From positions 17,111,579 to 17,175,578 of the forward strand of contig OZ234500.1 in NCBI GenBank assembly GCA_965153455.1: a stretch of DNA of 64,000 bases, written 5' to 3'. The notes below the pieces were generated by a model. The model was given only the letters and a program-made list of their open reading frames with translations. It had not been told where the DNA came from and did no database searches. Source of the stretch: Sphagnum compactum (taxonomy: Eukaryota > Bryophyta > Sphagnopsida > Sphagnales). The translations under genes were made by a program, and so were the position numbers. Positions 48,459-61,180 of the stretch are shown piece after piece. Positions within the stretch are counted from its first letter, which is position 1. Each line of letters opens with the position of its first letter.

Positions 48459-48923
48459 AGCAGCTGTTGTCCAATTTCTCAGAATCTCTTCTATCAAGCT
48501 CCTCACATCTGCTTCGAACAAGCACTCTCGGAAGCAAGCTTGCTTTCACGTTTGTTTGTTTGTTTGTTTGCTTGTTGTTGCAATTGTCGATCGTCGAAGA
48601 TCAGATTTGTGTGCTTTGTTTTTGTCTGTCTTGCGTAGAGTAGTGATCTACAGTTGTGGTCCTCATGCGTCTTCTTCTTCTTCTTCGTGTTCCCGCGAAC
48701 ACCTTCGTAGCTATTCTGATTTCGGAAGCTGTTCGACGTTGCACAAGAAGAGAGACAATACACAACAACAAGACACAGTCCCCGCGGAAGTGTAGGAGTT
48801 TAGGGTTCTTCTTCCGTCGTTGGTGCTTCCGTCGTTGTTGTCGTCTTCTTCTTCTTCTTCTAGTTTGTTTCTTGTTACAGTCCTTGGAGGAGGACGAGTT
48901 ACCGAGTGATTAGGCTTCTTCCA

Positions 48924-51544
48924 ATGGAGCCCATGAACGTGGCTACAAAAGGAGGAGGAGGAGGAGTAGGAGTAGTGCAGTCTGCTTTCAGAGGAGCTCT
49001 TCTTCCTTATCCGCCTCGCTTCTGTTGTTCAACAAGACTTGAAGCAATTGGAGGAACAAGAGCTGAGCTCTCGGGGGCATCGTCGAGGTATGGAGCTCTC
49101 ATCATCTCCCAGAAGCAGCAGCAGCAGCCCCCCGCAATCAGACATTTAGTTGATTCAAGCTCCAGGAAGCTCAAGGAGTTGACGACGAGGAATTTGGCCA
49201 ATGCTACAGGCGGCAATGGTGGAGGAGTTGCTGGAGGAAACGATGGCAGCAGAGGAGGAGGAGGTGGTGATGATGATTGGAGCAGCAGCAACAGTGGAGA
49301 TGGCGATGACAAACTTCCTCAACAGTCTACTGGTCTATTGGCTTGGTACATGTTTTCCTGCTTCCCATATTCTCACGAAGCTCTCCATCAGAACCTTGCT
49401 CGCAAAGAAGCTTATCATCTCTTTGAGCTTGATGGAGGCATTGTAATGAATGGATTTCATGCTATAACTGAGACCTTTTTGTTGTGGTGGAAATGAGCAA
49501 ATTCCAGGTATGTATCCATGACAGAGAGGTATCCTGTTCGGACAAAGGCCATCACCGCAGCAATCCTTAACTTCTTGGGAGACTTGTTTTGTCAGGTGCA
49601 GCAGCTTTTGCTTCCACTTCAACTTCACTTCACTTCCTTCTTCCCCATGAAATTGATTTTCTTGTTCTGTGTGCCTCTAGAGATCTCTTTCTTTCAACTG
49701 CAGGTGTCTCAAAAACTTTTGGACAATTGCAACTCTTGGCCGGGTGCATCTTTTTCCTGAGCTCCAATTAATTGTGTTGTGGATTGAAGAAAACACTGAC
49801 TACTTTGTTTCCCCTTGCTTGCTTGCTTGCACTGCAGATGATCTGCTTGCACCCAGTAATACTATTAGCTGCAATGACATGATGCAGTATTCAACAATGT
49901 GATGGTTTCATGCGTTTGAACTAGTCAAATGATCCAAAGCAATACTTGCTTTGATTCTCCTGCTTCTGGTTTTTATGTATAAGTATGTGTAGTGAATGTC
50001 CAGGTCATGTAAAGGTTGGTGGAAAAACTCTCTGTTTTGTTGAGGGGGATTTTTCCATCTGGGTGTTGTTGTGTGGCAGTTGGTGATTGAGAAGAATGGG
50101 AAACTGGATGTGAAGCGAACTGCAGTGATTACATTTTTAGGATTAGTGCTTGTTGGGCCAACACTGCATATCTGGTGAGGAAAACAGTTTCTCTGTTTTC
50201 TCTGCAATCCTGCTGCATGAAAGTTGACAAATGGACTATGAATATGTGCTTCTTAAGGTGCAAGAGCATTAGTAATGTACATTTGCCTCCTTCTGTGCTG
50301 GCTCTATGTTTTAGTTCAATTGTTGAATCTTGCATGCCTATCGTGTTTGTTGCAGGTACTTAACTTTGAGCAAAGTGGTGACAGCTGTGGGAGTCAAAGG
50401 GACTGTCATTCGGCTTCTCCTTGACCAGGTCATTCTCTCTTTCATTTTATAACTTGCAAACAATCATCATGTGCTGCATCTTTATTTTGTGTCTAAATCA
50501 TCAAGTGCTGCATCTGTATTGTGCTTTAGTTGCTGGGACAAACAAACAATAGGCTTCCACTGCATCTTGATCAATCTGACATGTACAGTTAAGTGATTGG
50601 TACAAGAAAAAAATCAAATCATATGTTCAGCCCTGCCTTGATACTGACAAATTTGTTCCTTGCAGCTGGTATTTTCACCTGCATTTATTGCAGTCTTTTT
50701 CTCATCACTGTTGACACTTGAGAATCGTACATCTGACATCATCCCCAAGCTTCAGCAGGTTGTTTTCCTCAGCTTTCCAATGTCCCAATTTTTCCAGAAT
50801 GTATTGCACATTAGTACTTCTGGCAAAATGCACGCAACTAGGAGGATGTGTGTAGTGCTAGAAGCAGCATCATAGCATGGTGGCACGCTGATTTGTGTGA
50901 TTATTATGGGACACAGGATTGGAAACCAGCAGTTATTGCAAATTGGAAGCTTTGGGTTCCATTTCAGTTCATTAATTTCCTTGCAGTGCCCCAACCTCTA
51001 CAGGTGTTGTACACTCTTTTGCCTCTGTTACCTGGTGGACTATTGCCTTTTCTCTCTTCTCATTTTGGTGGACTAAGGATACTCCAAGATGGATTGTTAT
51101 TTGAAAACTGTTGTTGATGGATCAAATATTTTTCAAGTTTCGTACACTCCTTTGCTTGGATTTGGAGGAGGTTCTCAGTCAAGCTCCTAGAGACATTACT
51201 TCCTTTTCACCTTCCATTCCTGTGTTATCAGTCCACATGCCTTCTGTGGAAACTTTTTGTACAATGTCCAACTTTAGGGCAGCTCAATTTTATGACAATA
51301 GTTTCTTTTTCAGATTCAATAAATAGCTTGGGGGAGATAGACCTTAACAGAACTCCTAGGAAGTGGAAGTAACAAAAAAGGCTGATTTGCTGTGGGGTAA
51401 TTTCTGCAGGTTGCATTTGCCAATGTAGTTGCCTTGGCGTGGAATATATATCTATCTTTTGCAAGCCATACTGAGGTTTACACTGCTGCCCAAACATCTC
51501 CTGTAGAGATTGAAATGTCAGCTCCTGGAGATCAAAAGGATTAG
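48924..51544 (+). CDS. Mpv17/PMP22-family organellar membrane protein (7 exons, 332 aa)
   Basis: Exons: 48924-49351, 49508-49595, 50080-50174, 50356-50428, 50666-50758, 50917-51003, 51410-51544, all GT-AG, 333 codons including TAG. Family landmarks appear in order: WYM...YPVRTKAITAAI...GDLFCQ, then RTAVITFLGLVLVGPTLHIWY, KVVTAVGVKGT...LLLDQ, SPAFIAVFFSS, the signature NWKLWVPFQFINFLAVP and VVALAWNIYLSFASH. The usual four membrane helices are present. Mpv17/PMP22 proteins sit in mitochondrial, peroxisomal or plastid membranes and affect permeability and stress tolerance; the substrate is generally unclear. The first 140 residues are extra: a basic, Ser/Arg-containing start that could be a plastid or mitochondrial transit peptide, then Gly/Asp-rich low complexity, as I recall in plastid-type plant members. 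The exon-1 donor (AT|GTTTTC) is weak; the rest are good. Confidence 0.92.
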
Positions 51545-52334
51545 ACTGTGCCAAGTAGGACTCGCTGTCAGTTTTCAGCAGGAGAAAGAGTGCCCTTTCT
51601 ATGTTAGTAAGGTGGGCTCACCCCATTTCTTATTTATGCAATTTTCCAAAGAACAGAGGAATTCATGGTTCTAGGTTGAGGATCTAAATGTTGGTCCTGT
51701 GAATCATAAGAGCTAGCATAGCCTAGACCAAGGCAAGATTGACAAATTGGAAAAAACAGTGTGCAGAAGCCAACCTGAATGAAATTATGTAATGAAGATT
51801 TAAAGCACCAAGCATGCATAGATCAACAAATGTATACACACAACAATTAGTTATTGAGGAATCATGTGAAGCTTTTTTGGCTCTAAATCTAAGGAGATGG
51901 ATGATCCTTGGGGAAACCTTGCTGACATCATTGTGCACCTGTCTCTGCATATTCTCTTGCAATATGTTTCAGAGTGGTTGCTGCTACCACCTTAAAGAAA
52001 CTAATAACAACAAATTCTGAAATTTTTCAAGTTTTGTTTTATAGTGTACTTACTAATCCCATCAAGTTTATATAGTTTTTTATTTAATTATTTGCTTGAG
52101 ATTTTACAAGTCTAGACCAAATCTCAGGGGCTGATGAAGTCAGTGGATAATAATATATTGCAACTAGTCACTGCTATTCATGTTGAAGGTGATGGTTTGA
52201 TTAGTTTATAACTGCTATCATTCTGGTCCTGTTAATTTTTTTTGGGAAGAAGATTGGAGGCTTCTTCTTCAAGTGTACTGGAAAATACACAGAAGCAAAA
52301 TGAGGGACAAGAAGGCAACAGGCAGCAGCAGCAC
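51545..52334. other. Intergenic region between the Mpv17-family gene and the ASA fragment
   Basis: About 790 bases with no gene recognised. It must contain the 3' untranslated region of the Mpv17-family gene. Confidence 0.5.
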
Positions 52335-52857
52335 CTTTGACACATGATCAAACACCAATACATCATTGTAAAGCCCTAAGTGGATGTCTGGCAGATGCTG
52401 ATCATCATCAGGCACTGCAGAAAATGGCAGCTTCTTTTTCTCTGTATACCTCAGTGTCATAAGAAAAATACCAAACCCATCCTCCTGCACACATCCATAT
52501 GTGAAATCAAAACATGATATGATCCAATAATCCAAACAAACAATCCATCTTAGCACAGAAAAATCTGACTGTAGAGAAAGAGTGTTTTTCAGAAGCAGCA
52601 TACTGCATGTCACATCAGGGTTAAGCTTCAGGCTTTAACATCTAGGGGAATGAGGAGAGCAAAAGAGTTTGGAGATTCACCACAAAACACGTCCGGAAGA
52701 CCATCAATGGGAACTGGCTGCCAGTTAGATGCTATCTCAGAAGGTTCCCCCAATGGATCTTCTGAGGTCTTCTCAATCCAAGTGCCTTCCTCATGATATG
52801 ATTCTCCTTTGCCACTATTTCCATGGACAGTTGTGCACCCACCATGCTGTATTGGCC
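52335..52857 (-). pseudogene. Anthranilate synthase alpha subunit (TrpE/ASA) pseudogene fragment
   Basis: Two neighbouring exons of plant anthranilate synthase component I are recognisable. Exon A (52857-52681) reads QYSMVGAQLSMEIVAKEN, then, in a shifted frame, EGTWIEKTSEDPLGEP...LPDVFCG. Exon B (52484-52335) reads GWVWYFSYDT, then, after an apparent 2-base loss, RYTEKKKLPFSAVPDDDQHL and PDIHLGLYNDVLVFDHVSK. The intron between them keeps GT and AG ends, so this is a duplicated, not a retrocopied, pseudogene. The functional enzyme makes anthranilate from chorismate for tryptophan synthesis in plastids. The N-terminal region and the catalytic C-terminal half are not found nearby. Confidence 0.85.
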
Positions 52858-53165
52858 CTGTAAAATTGTACAACTTGTTTGCTCAATCCTTTGACCTCTC
52901 TCTCTATTTATATACCCAAAACCTGGCAATGCCAAACAGTTGGTTCAATTGAGCTGAAACTCTCGAATAACAACACATACCACCCACCACAAACCCTGTC
53001 CTCTTGCAAAAGCAGAAGAGATGAAGAAGAGGATATATTGTACCATATTTACAGTTTTTTGACCGAGGATGACAAATTTTTGACTTTGAAACAAAAAATA
53101 AACAGACATGTACATCACAAATTTAACATGGGACAAATTAATAATGAAAATCATGTGAAGTTTAT

Positions 53166-53326
53166 TCATTCATAGGTTTGTAAATTTTATACACACATAT
53201 CATGCATTGAAAACATGTTTGACACACCAATAAATTGACAAATGAAGTACAAACCTATGAATGAATGTCACACAAACTTCGCATTGTTATATAAATTTCT
53301 GTGTCAAATGTGTTTTCAATGCATGA
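53166..53326. repeat. Nested inverted repeats
   Basis: CATTCATAGGTTTGTA near 53168 pairs with TACAAACCTATGAATG near 53250. A second, interleaved pair has CATGCATTGAAAACATGTTT near 53202 and its imperfect complement near 53299-53325. Together they could form alternative hairpins; a small decayed foldback element is the simplest explanation. Confidence 0.55.
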
Positions 53327-54000
53327 AACGTACAAATTATGAATGAAAAAATTTAGCACAATTTCCATTACTAAATCGTGAGATGTTAAATTTGTGATGT
53401 AGTTTAATACAAAACTTTGACCAGAGATAATATTAGAAAACAATATGTTTGATTAAAAAAAACATATAAACTAACCGAAACATGAGTTGCAATAAACAAC
53501 TTAAACTTAGGATGAAATAATGTTTTATGAATACAAGATTTCAAGGACAACATCCAAAATACATGAGTGGTAATGTTAAAGGCAAAATAGGACATATTAA
53601 GGTACATGAAGGGCTAATTAGGGCCAATTAGGGTTGTAATAAAGGATTTGGATTTATTTTTGAAGGAAGATTTGAATTCTTCTTCTTCCATAAGTAGTTT
53701 TGGGAGAATTTGAGAATTATAAATAAAGCACAAAAAAGGAACTTGGGATATATAGTTCCAGACATAATTTTTGTTTCTATTAACATGTAACTTTTTGTTT
53801 TGAAACATGAAGGACATTTATGCAATTTGTTGTGTTTGACGAGGAATTGTGTACAAAAATTATAGAATAATTGCTACAACCATGTAATGTATAAATTTTT
53901 GTATTTATTTTTGTAGAATTTGAAAATATATGTTCTAGAATATAAATTCTATTGTAGGGATTTTCAATTTGAAAATATGTTGTAAAAAATAAAACTTACC

Positions 54001-54655
54001 ACAATGATTCATTGTAGTTGGTTTAAATAGGATGACTATAAAGTCCCATAATGTTTCATACTACCAAATTTTAGCCCAAATTTTGGTTGGCCCATTCCCA
54101 CGTAGAGGCATGGAAAGGCATCTTTTTGGATTTGTGTATTTAAAAAGGTTTTTCCAAGACCACATTCACAAACAAATTTGTAATACATTCTCCACCAATT
54201 TGCATCCATTTTTTTCCAATTCAAATTCAATTGAATTGAATTGAATTGAATTGAAATGCAATTCAAGGTGCATGCAATGTCACTATAAATTTTCATTCAA
54301 ATGGAACTTAATTTTCACGAAATCAATCTTTTTTTAATAATTGATTATTTGATTGTCACAAGTAGTGCACAACAACATGAAGCTCAAGTTTCAATGACAA
54401 TGATTCATTGAAGTTAGTATAGGTAGGAGAATTTTAGGTTTCATATATTGTCATACATTGGGATTTGTTTAGTCCATTCCCAATTGAAGGGGTGTGGAAA
54501 GGTGTCTTTCTAAATTTGTGTCTTTAAAAATAATAAAATCCAACACCATATTCACGAGAAGATTTTGAATATTTTTTCACCATTTTGCATTCCATTTTTT
54601 TTCAATTGAATTTGAATTCAATTCAATTAAATCTAAATTCAATTCAAGTTGGATC
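54001..54655 (+). repeat. Diverged tandem duplication (two copies, about 255 bp each)
   Basis: Copy 1 (about 54001-54258) and copy 2 (about 54399-54655) share, in order, ACAATGATTCATTG, a CCCATTCCCA block, a GGAAAGG(C/T)(A/G)TCTTT block, TTTGTGT, a CCA...TTCAC block, TTTGCAT, CCATTTTTTT and an (A/G)AATTCAATT-rich end. The ATTGA simple repeat at the end of copy 1 is an expansion of this end. Confidence 0.65.
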
Positions 54656-57600
54656 ACACTATTGTAAACACATCAATTTCATATAAGAATGATTTAGTGT
54701 CTTTCACTTCAAGAACAATTGAATTTTTTTCTTACTATGTAAAAAAATTATCTTTCCTTTGATTTTCAATGTTTTTAGTTTTGGTGCAAATAAGGTGGAA
54801 TTATTGCATGTTACACATTTCAATCATATAATTATTACCTTTTGGTGGAAATTCATTTATATCAATGTTATTTCAACATAACATGCCATTAACGTATGAA
54901 GATGTAATATGCTAACATTGTTCAAATGAATGTTAACAAAGGGACAAATGTCAATGCAAAAGGTGAGAATGAAAAATTGCCTCTTTCATTCAACATGTGG
55001 AAACAATCATGATGGAGTCATTTCCATATTATGCATGTATATTTCAATTCCCTCTTCACTTCTTTTTTTAAATTTCATAGATCATAAATTATATAAATTA
55101 ATGTGATTTCTTGAAATCAAGTAAATATTATGTGGGGATAATATGTTCAATGGAGAAAATGTGAAAGCACATTATGAGTTTGGTAATGATTTACTAATGA
55201 AAATGTGTTTGAACACAAAACAAGAATGAAGGTTGACCATGGAATTAAAAATACCAAAATTGTGTTTTTATCAAGTAGATTATGATTTTTTATGGAACAT
55301 TTTTTATCATGAGTTTTCTATGTTTGGACATGCACATATTTTTTTCTCCTTCATTGTGGGTTGTAGTCATTTAAAGTGTTGAGCAACAAGTGATATTCAC
55401 TTCATTATGTGTGCATTATGTGAAAAGAAATGATTGAAATAATTATTGGACTGAAAAAAAGGACGATGTATTATTTTCCTCAAAAACAAAAAAGTTTTTT
55501 TCCCAAAAGATATATTTTGATACGTGTTTTGATCATCTAATTAAGTTTTATGCATCACATCATTATTATATAGTGCAAGCCATATGGTATCAACCTTATT
55601 ATAACTTTACAAACATGTTTTAAATGACATGGGTGTTCATCTTTCAAGAAAGAGGGGGAAAACCTAAACATTTTAAACTTACATAATTGTCAAATTATTT
55701 ACACAAGATCAAACAAAATATGAAACAATTTGAAAATGCAATAATAAAAAATCAAAATGATCGAATAATGGATGAAAAGGTATATTTGGTTGCAAAGATG
55801 GTCAAAGGAGCTAAGGGAGCCAAAGTAAAAGTTTTTTTCCAAGGACTACACATGACGTATGTCATTTTTGCATTGGTTTATAATTTATAAATTTGTATTT
55901 TGAATACTTAATTTAACACTTCATGTTAGATATAAATTTGTTTTGACTAAAAATTTATTTTATATTATATATATTATGCATTCATATCCTTTATCACATA
56001 ATTATGAATAACTTTTGTGAGGGCCACATTTTCAAAATCCATCATTTTCAAGGTCAAAAGCACATTTGAACCAATGTGCTCAAATTGATATATATATAAA
56101 ATCATTAATTCAAGTCCTTTTTGCCCTTTTAATCATCAATGTTAAAATCCTTTCCAATTTTCAAAAGGAACGGTGCACATTTGGTTTTTAAAAAAAACGT
56201 AATTTTTTTAAAATAAAATAAAATAATATATATTTATATATATCCACTCTCGAGGTTTGAGTGTTTTGAACATGCAAAAACATTTTTGATTTATGTCAAG
56301 ATTTGAACATATAAAATTTACAATTAATGGATAATATTCCAAAAACATTATGACAATTCAAACTATTATGTTTCCTTTGTGATTTTTCAAACATACAAAA
56401 ATGCAATTTAAAAAAGTGTCCACTCACTTGGGTTGCTCCTTTAACTGTGTTTTTACCCATTTGTGAATAATATAATTTTTAAAATCCACATTTGACATTT
56501 TCATATCTCATAAATTTAATCTTCAACAAAATTGAATTAAAATTTATGAATGTTTACAAAACATTATACATGCAAAATGTCATTTGATCATTGTTACAAC
56601 ATTGTGCTTATAATATGAATAAATAAATAAAAATAATATTGTGCATGTCTTGTGACAAAATCAATGGTTACTAACAATTTATTGGGATAATGGCATGTTT
56701 GACAATCCAAATTTCTTTTATAAATATATAGAAAGATCCTTGCATGGTTCTTTTATTGAATAAAAATGATATTTCTATGTATTCATGATCGATTAAGTTT
56801 GTGATCTTCTCAATAGTTTTTAAGAAAAATTATTAATTTAATATTTAGTTTGGAACAACATTAATTATATGGGTATGTGACCAACATTTTTCTTCGTTAC
56901 AAATGTCATTGCTTGATGATAAATCTTAATAAACTTACAATAAAAGAATTAATGATTTCATATTATATGAATTTTAAATAGTCTTGCAATTTAAACATAT
57001 TATTAACATTGCAAAATAAGATAGAAAATGAAAAAAATTCCATAAAATAAACATGACATGATGAGATCAAATAATTTGTATCTTTTAAAACTTGTTTAAT
57101 GATTCTTGTCCCAAATATGACTTGCTACAAGAAAACAATTCATCTTGTTTATTACATTATTTATTATATATGGGTGTCAATTTTATATTTATATTCTATC
57201 TGTTATTGTAGTACCTTGGTATCTTTGACATTAATGATATAATTTATAAGAAAATTATAAATTATAAATTAATTTTTTTCAAAGAATAAAAATTTGTGAA
57301 AGAAAATAAAGTCTTTTAGGTTATTCAAGAATAAGTTATTCATGACATCAAAATTTCAAAATTCATTAATTATTCTATAAACATGTGTTGAAATTAGTTT
57401 TGTATTACATTAAACAAACATATTTAAATAATCTTGAAAACATTGTGAATCTATTAAATCATTTGTGATTTATAGATCACATGAATATGTCGTAAAGGTT
57501 ACAACTTTCCATCAACATATGTCATCAGTTCAATTAATGCGCGAGAGGATGAATTACTTGTTACATAGAAACTTTACAAGAAGGAAAAATAAAAGCAAAT

Positions 57601-60363
57601 AATGTAGCAAAAAAAGGGAAGAAGAAAAAAAAAAAAAAATAGTTTGTGAACAATACACCAATGCTTGCAAGTTGTGTGCAAGTTGAGATGGTCAAAAGTT
57701 TTTTCACCATAAGAACTGATCAATTTTTAAAAAAAAATTAAATTACAAAATTTTCCCATATTTTATGTAATTGAAACATGTCCAAAGTTTAAATATTTGA
57801 TTTCAATTCTATATTATTCAAAGATTTAATATTTCACTTAAATCAATTACATGTTAACTATAAATAACATGTCTCACAACTTATTATCACTATGTATCAC
57901 CCCAAGGTTTTGAAAACTTAGAGATTCTTGTTACTTTAAAATGCACAATTCACATTCATGTGCATTTGTGTTTCACCTTTTCCTTCAACAACTACATTTA
58001 AAAACTCAATGACCTATTAAATAATGAATTATTTATGTCTCAAAAGATGAATTTTAAATTATAATTATTGTTTTTAACTTACATATCGTGATTGTAAATT
58101 GTTTTAAATGTCTTAAATTTTAACATTTTGGTTCATATGAAAGGAATGACATGTCTTGGTATATTTTAAAAATTGAACCACTAATTATATCCATACATTT
58201 TTTAATGGATTTGACATTGATTAATTTTCATAATGTTCATAATTCCAACCAGCGATAACATTGAATTTAACATGATGTTAGCTTTTGGTTTGTATTGAAA
58301 ATCAAAATTATAAATAAATCAATATGGAATTTCATTATAATTACAATTTCAAAACTAAATTATTGATATTTAATTTAGTAATTAATATTTTGGATATTTT
58401 CAATATAATATTGGTTTTAATAATAAAAAAATTTATTTGCATTAATCATATTTTATTAAATAAATAAATAAATAATATTTCAAATTAATAATTTTGAAAT
58501 ATTTTAAGTGGACACATTTTAATCAAACTTAGAAACATTTTCAAATAAATGTTGAAAATGAAATCTCCATCAAAACGTTTGATCAAAATTGACAAGTTTA
58601 TGCTATTTTTATCAACAATATGTTTATGAAATTAATTAAACTTGACAAAGTCATTCGAAGCATCAAATTCATTAATATTTAGCAGGAAATAACATTTAAA
58701 AATCTTTTAATATCATTAACATGTAATTTGGGGGTGGACATTTTAATTCGCCCTTTCTAATTACATTTTCCTTTGAATGGCTAAACATTTTTTTTCATTA
58801 TTTTTTTTTTGAATTAATAAAATATATTTCCCTCTTCAACTTAGATTTCTTTTAAAATTAGTGAAATTTTGACTCATCTAATTTTTTCAAAGTTTCTTGA
58901 ATCTTTAAATCATTATGATTGTTATTAAGTGAAGGTCTTGAAAGGACATCCCAAGATGGGATGCTAGCCTATCAAACATTCCTTATTCTGAACATCTTGG
59001 TCAAAATTCAATTTTGTGTAGTGTTTTGTTTGAAGAATGACCTAAACTTTGTCAACAACAAAAACACACTCAAACAACACCAAGAATAAAGAAAGATGGG
59101 AAATAACAAAAAGACGAGAAAGCTAATAAGGAACGACAAAATGAGAACAAACAATGGATAGTAGGGTGTAAAAAGAAGATGTTCAAAACACCGGGGGTGC
59201 TAAGCTGAACATGATTTTTTTTTCCCCTAACAATAAGAAGCACCAAAACATTAAGGATTGAAGGCATTGGATATGATGTTGGAGGACACCAAGAAATACA
59301 TAAAAATCATTGCGAGCACTAAGGTCAAAAACATTTTGTGTTTTTTATAGCTTTCAAATCAAGGGTCATTGGGAAGCATGGGAGGAAGGACATTGAGGGA
59401 CGTTGAAAAGGCTCCAAAAGAAAATTGCTTTTGAAACAACAAGGGGTGCCAAAGAGATATCATGAATGCTAAAAATGTGATGTTTTAGCATGGGAAAATT
59501 AAATTTCATATTTTAGAATTAAAATATTTTAATGAATAACCTAGATATGATCATGGATTACCAATGTTTGGTAATTTATTATTTGTTAAATATTTATTTC
59601 AATATATTTTAAATATATAATATTTTGACCTTATATCAATTGATTGTCATTGTGATGTTATTCATCTAGTTAATAACACACAAAGCAAAGATATATTTTT
59701 TCCAATTTTTTGATTTGTGTCAATGGTTAGAGCAATTTAACATTAAATGGAAATTTTCTTAAAAAACTTGTCTAAACAATTAAAAAACTAGTTAAAGAAT
59801 GCTACCAAACTAAAATCAAAATACTAATGTGGTGAAAATGAATTCAACTTAAGAAAAATAGAAATTGTTTTTCAGAAAAATAAGAATTTTTTTATAGAAT
59901 ATTACTTTTTGGTTTTTTTTTTTGGGCTTTTGGTGAGGTTTCACCCAAAAAATGTTGTCCCCAAGTACAGAAAATGCCATTAAAAAACTTGCACATAATC
60001 AAAGCACTGCACATTGTATTGGTATCCCCAACTGCTTGTTTTTTCTTTGCTTTATTTTTAGTACAAAAATTCAAAGTATCATTTAACCCCCCACAAAATA
60101 TAAATAAATATATAATATATATAATATATATTTAAAAAATAAATTTAAAAAATGCTCTTTGAGGAACTAAAGGATATATCATATACTGATGCAAGTACCC
60201 GTCTGGGCCCCCATCTGACCTGACCGGATCTGACCTGCACATGCACACCTAAAGCTCTGGGTCTATGAAAACCCTTCCTTCCTTTCCAAGGAATGAAATG
60301 ATAAATTGAAGACTAAAATTAACCAAAATGAACTAAAATTATGAAGCTCATGGGATGTAACAA

Positions 60364-61180
60364 GGAAAACAAAGGGGTGTGTCACACTATGGCCTTGCCA
60401 TTTACATTAAAAAAGTATCTTATGGCAAAAGAAAAATCATGAAAATTCAAGTATTTCACCATGCAAAAATATAATCTTCAAAAAAACCCTCTAAGAGAAA
60501 CCAAAATCATTCACGATATCATAACTCTATTATAACTAATCTCAAGTTTCAACACAAGCCAAAATATCATCTTTTCAAAAATCCTCATATAAAAATAGAC
60601 CTATTATTACGTAGGGGCCAAAATCACTTAAGCTACTATACTCGATAATGAATCTAAACACAATATCCTTGCCTTGGTAAGCAAGGCCGACAAAAATATA
60701 CCTAGTGTTAACCTTTAGCCCAAGTGTGGTTATTGGAAACAAAGAATGAAAAGGTTCAAAGTTATGAACACCCAAAATGAATAATTTTTAATACTACTAG
60801 GAAATGGTAGTTTGGCCAGCTCAAGAACTAATTTAAAAATATTTTTGTTGGTCGCTTTGACGACCAAGGCAATTAGGATATTGTGTTTAGATTCATTATA
60901 GAGTATAGTAGATTAAGGGATTTTGGCCCCTTAGATGATAATAATAGGTCTATTTTTATATGAGGATTTTTGGAAGATGATATTTTGGCTTGTGTTGAAA
61001 CTTGAGATTAGTTATAATAGAGTTATGATATCTTGAACAATTTTGGTTTCTTTTAGAGGATTTTTTTGAAGAGTATATTTTTGCATGGTGAAATATTTGA
61101 ATTTTCATGATTTTTCTTTTGTGTTAAGATACTTTTTTAATGTAAATGGCAAGGCCATAGTGTGTGACACACCCCTTGTT
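60364..61180. mobile_element. Foldback element with arms of about 310 bp
   Basis: The left arm (about 60370-60679) aligns with the reverse complement of the right arm (about 60863-61178) from GGGGTGTGTCACAC at the outer ends to AATGAATCTAAACACAATAT at the inner ends, with scattered substitutions and small indels. About 180 bases separate the arms. No coding capacity is present. It resembles a foldback or large MITE; its transcript would form a long hairpin. Confidence 0.8.

Larger units (their letters stand above)
52858..60360. other. Long AT-rich intergenic region
   Basis: About 7.5 kb of AT-rich DNA with scattered simple repeats (ATTGA units at about 54229-54254, AAAT units near 58457). 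No gene, RNA gene or transposase was recognised. Two repeat structures near its start (53.16-53.33 kb and 54.0-54.65 kb) are listed separately. Confidence 0.6.

Noticed and set aside
47445-48795. Several overlapping open frames of 100-250 codons on both strands upstream of the Mpv17-family gene
   Set aside because: They are made of poly-Arg/Glu/Lys, Ser/Leu or Thr runs from GAA, GAG and CTT simple repeats and overlap each other in different frames. No domain is recognisable.
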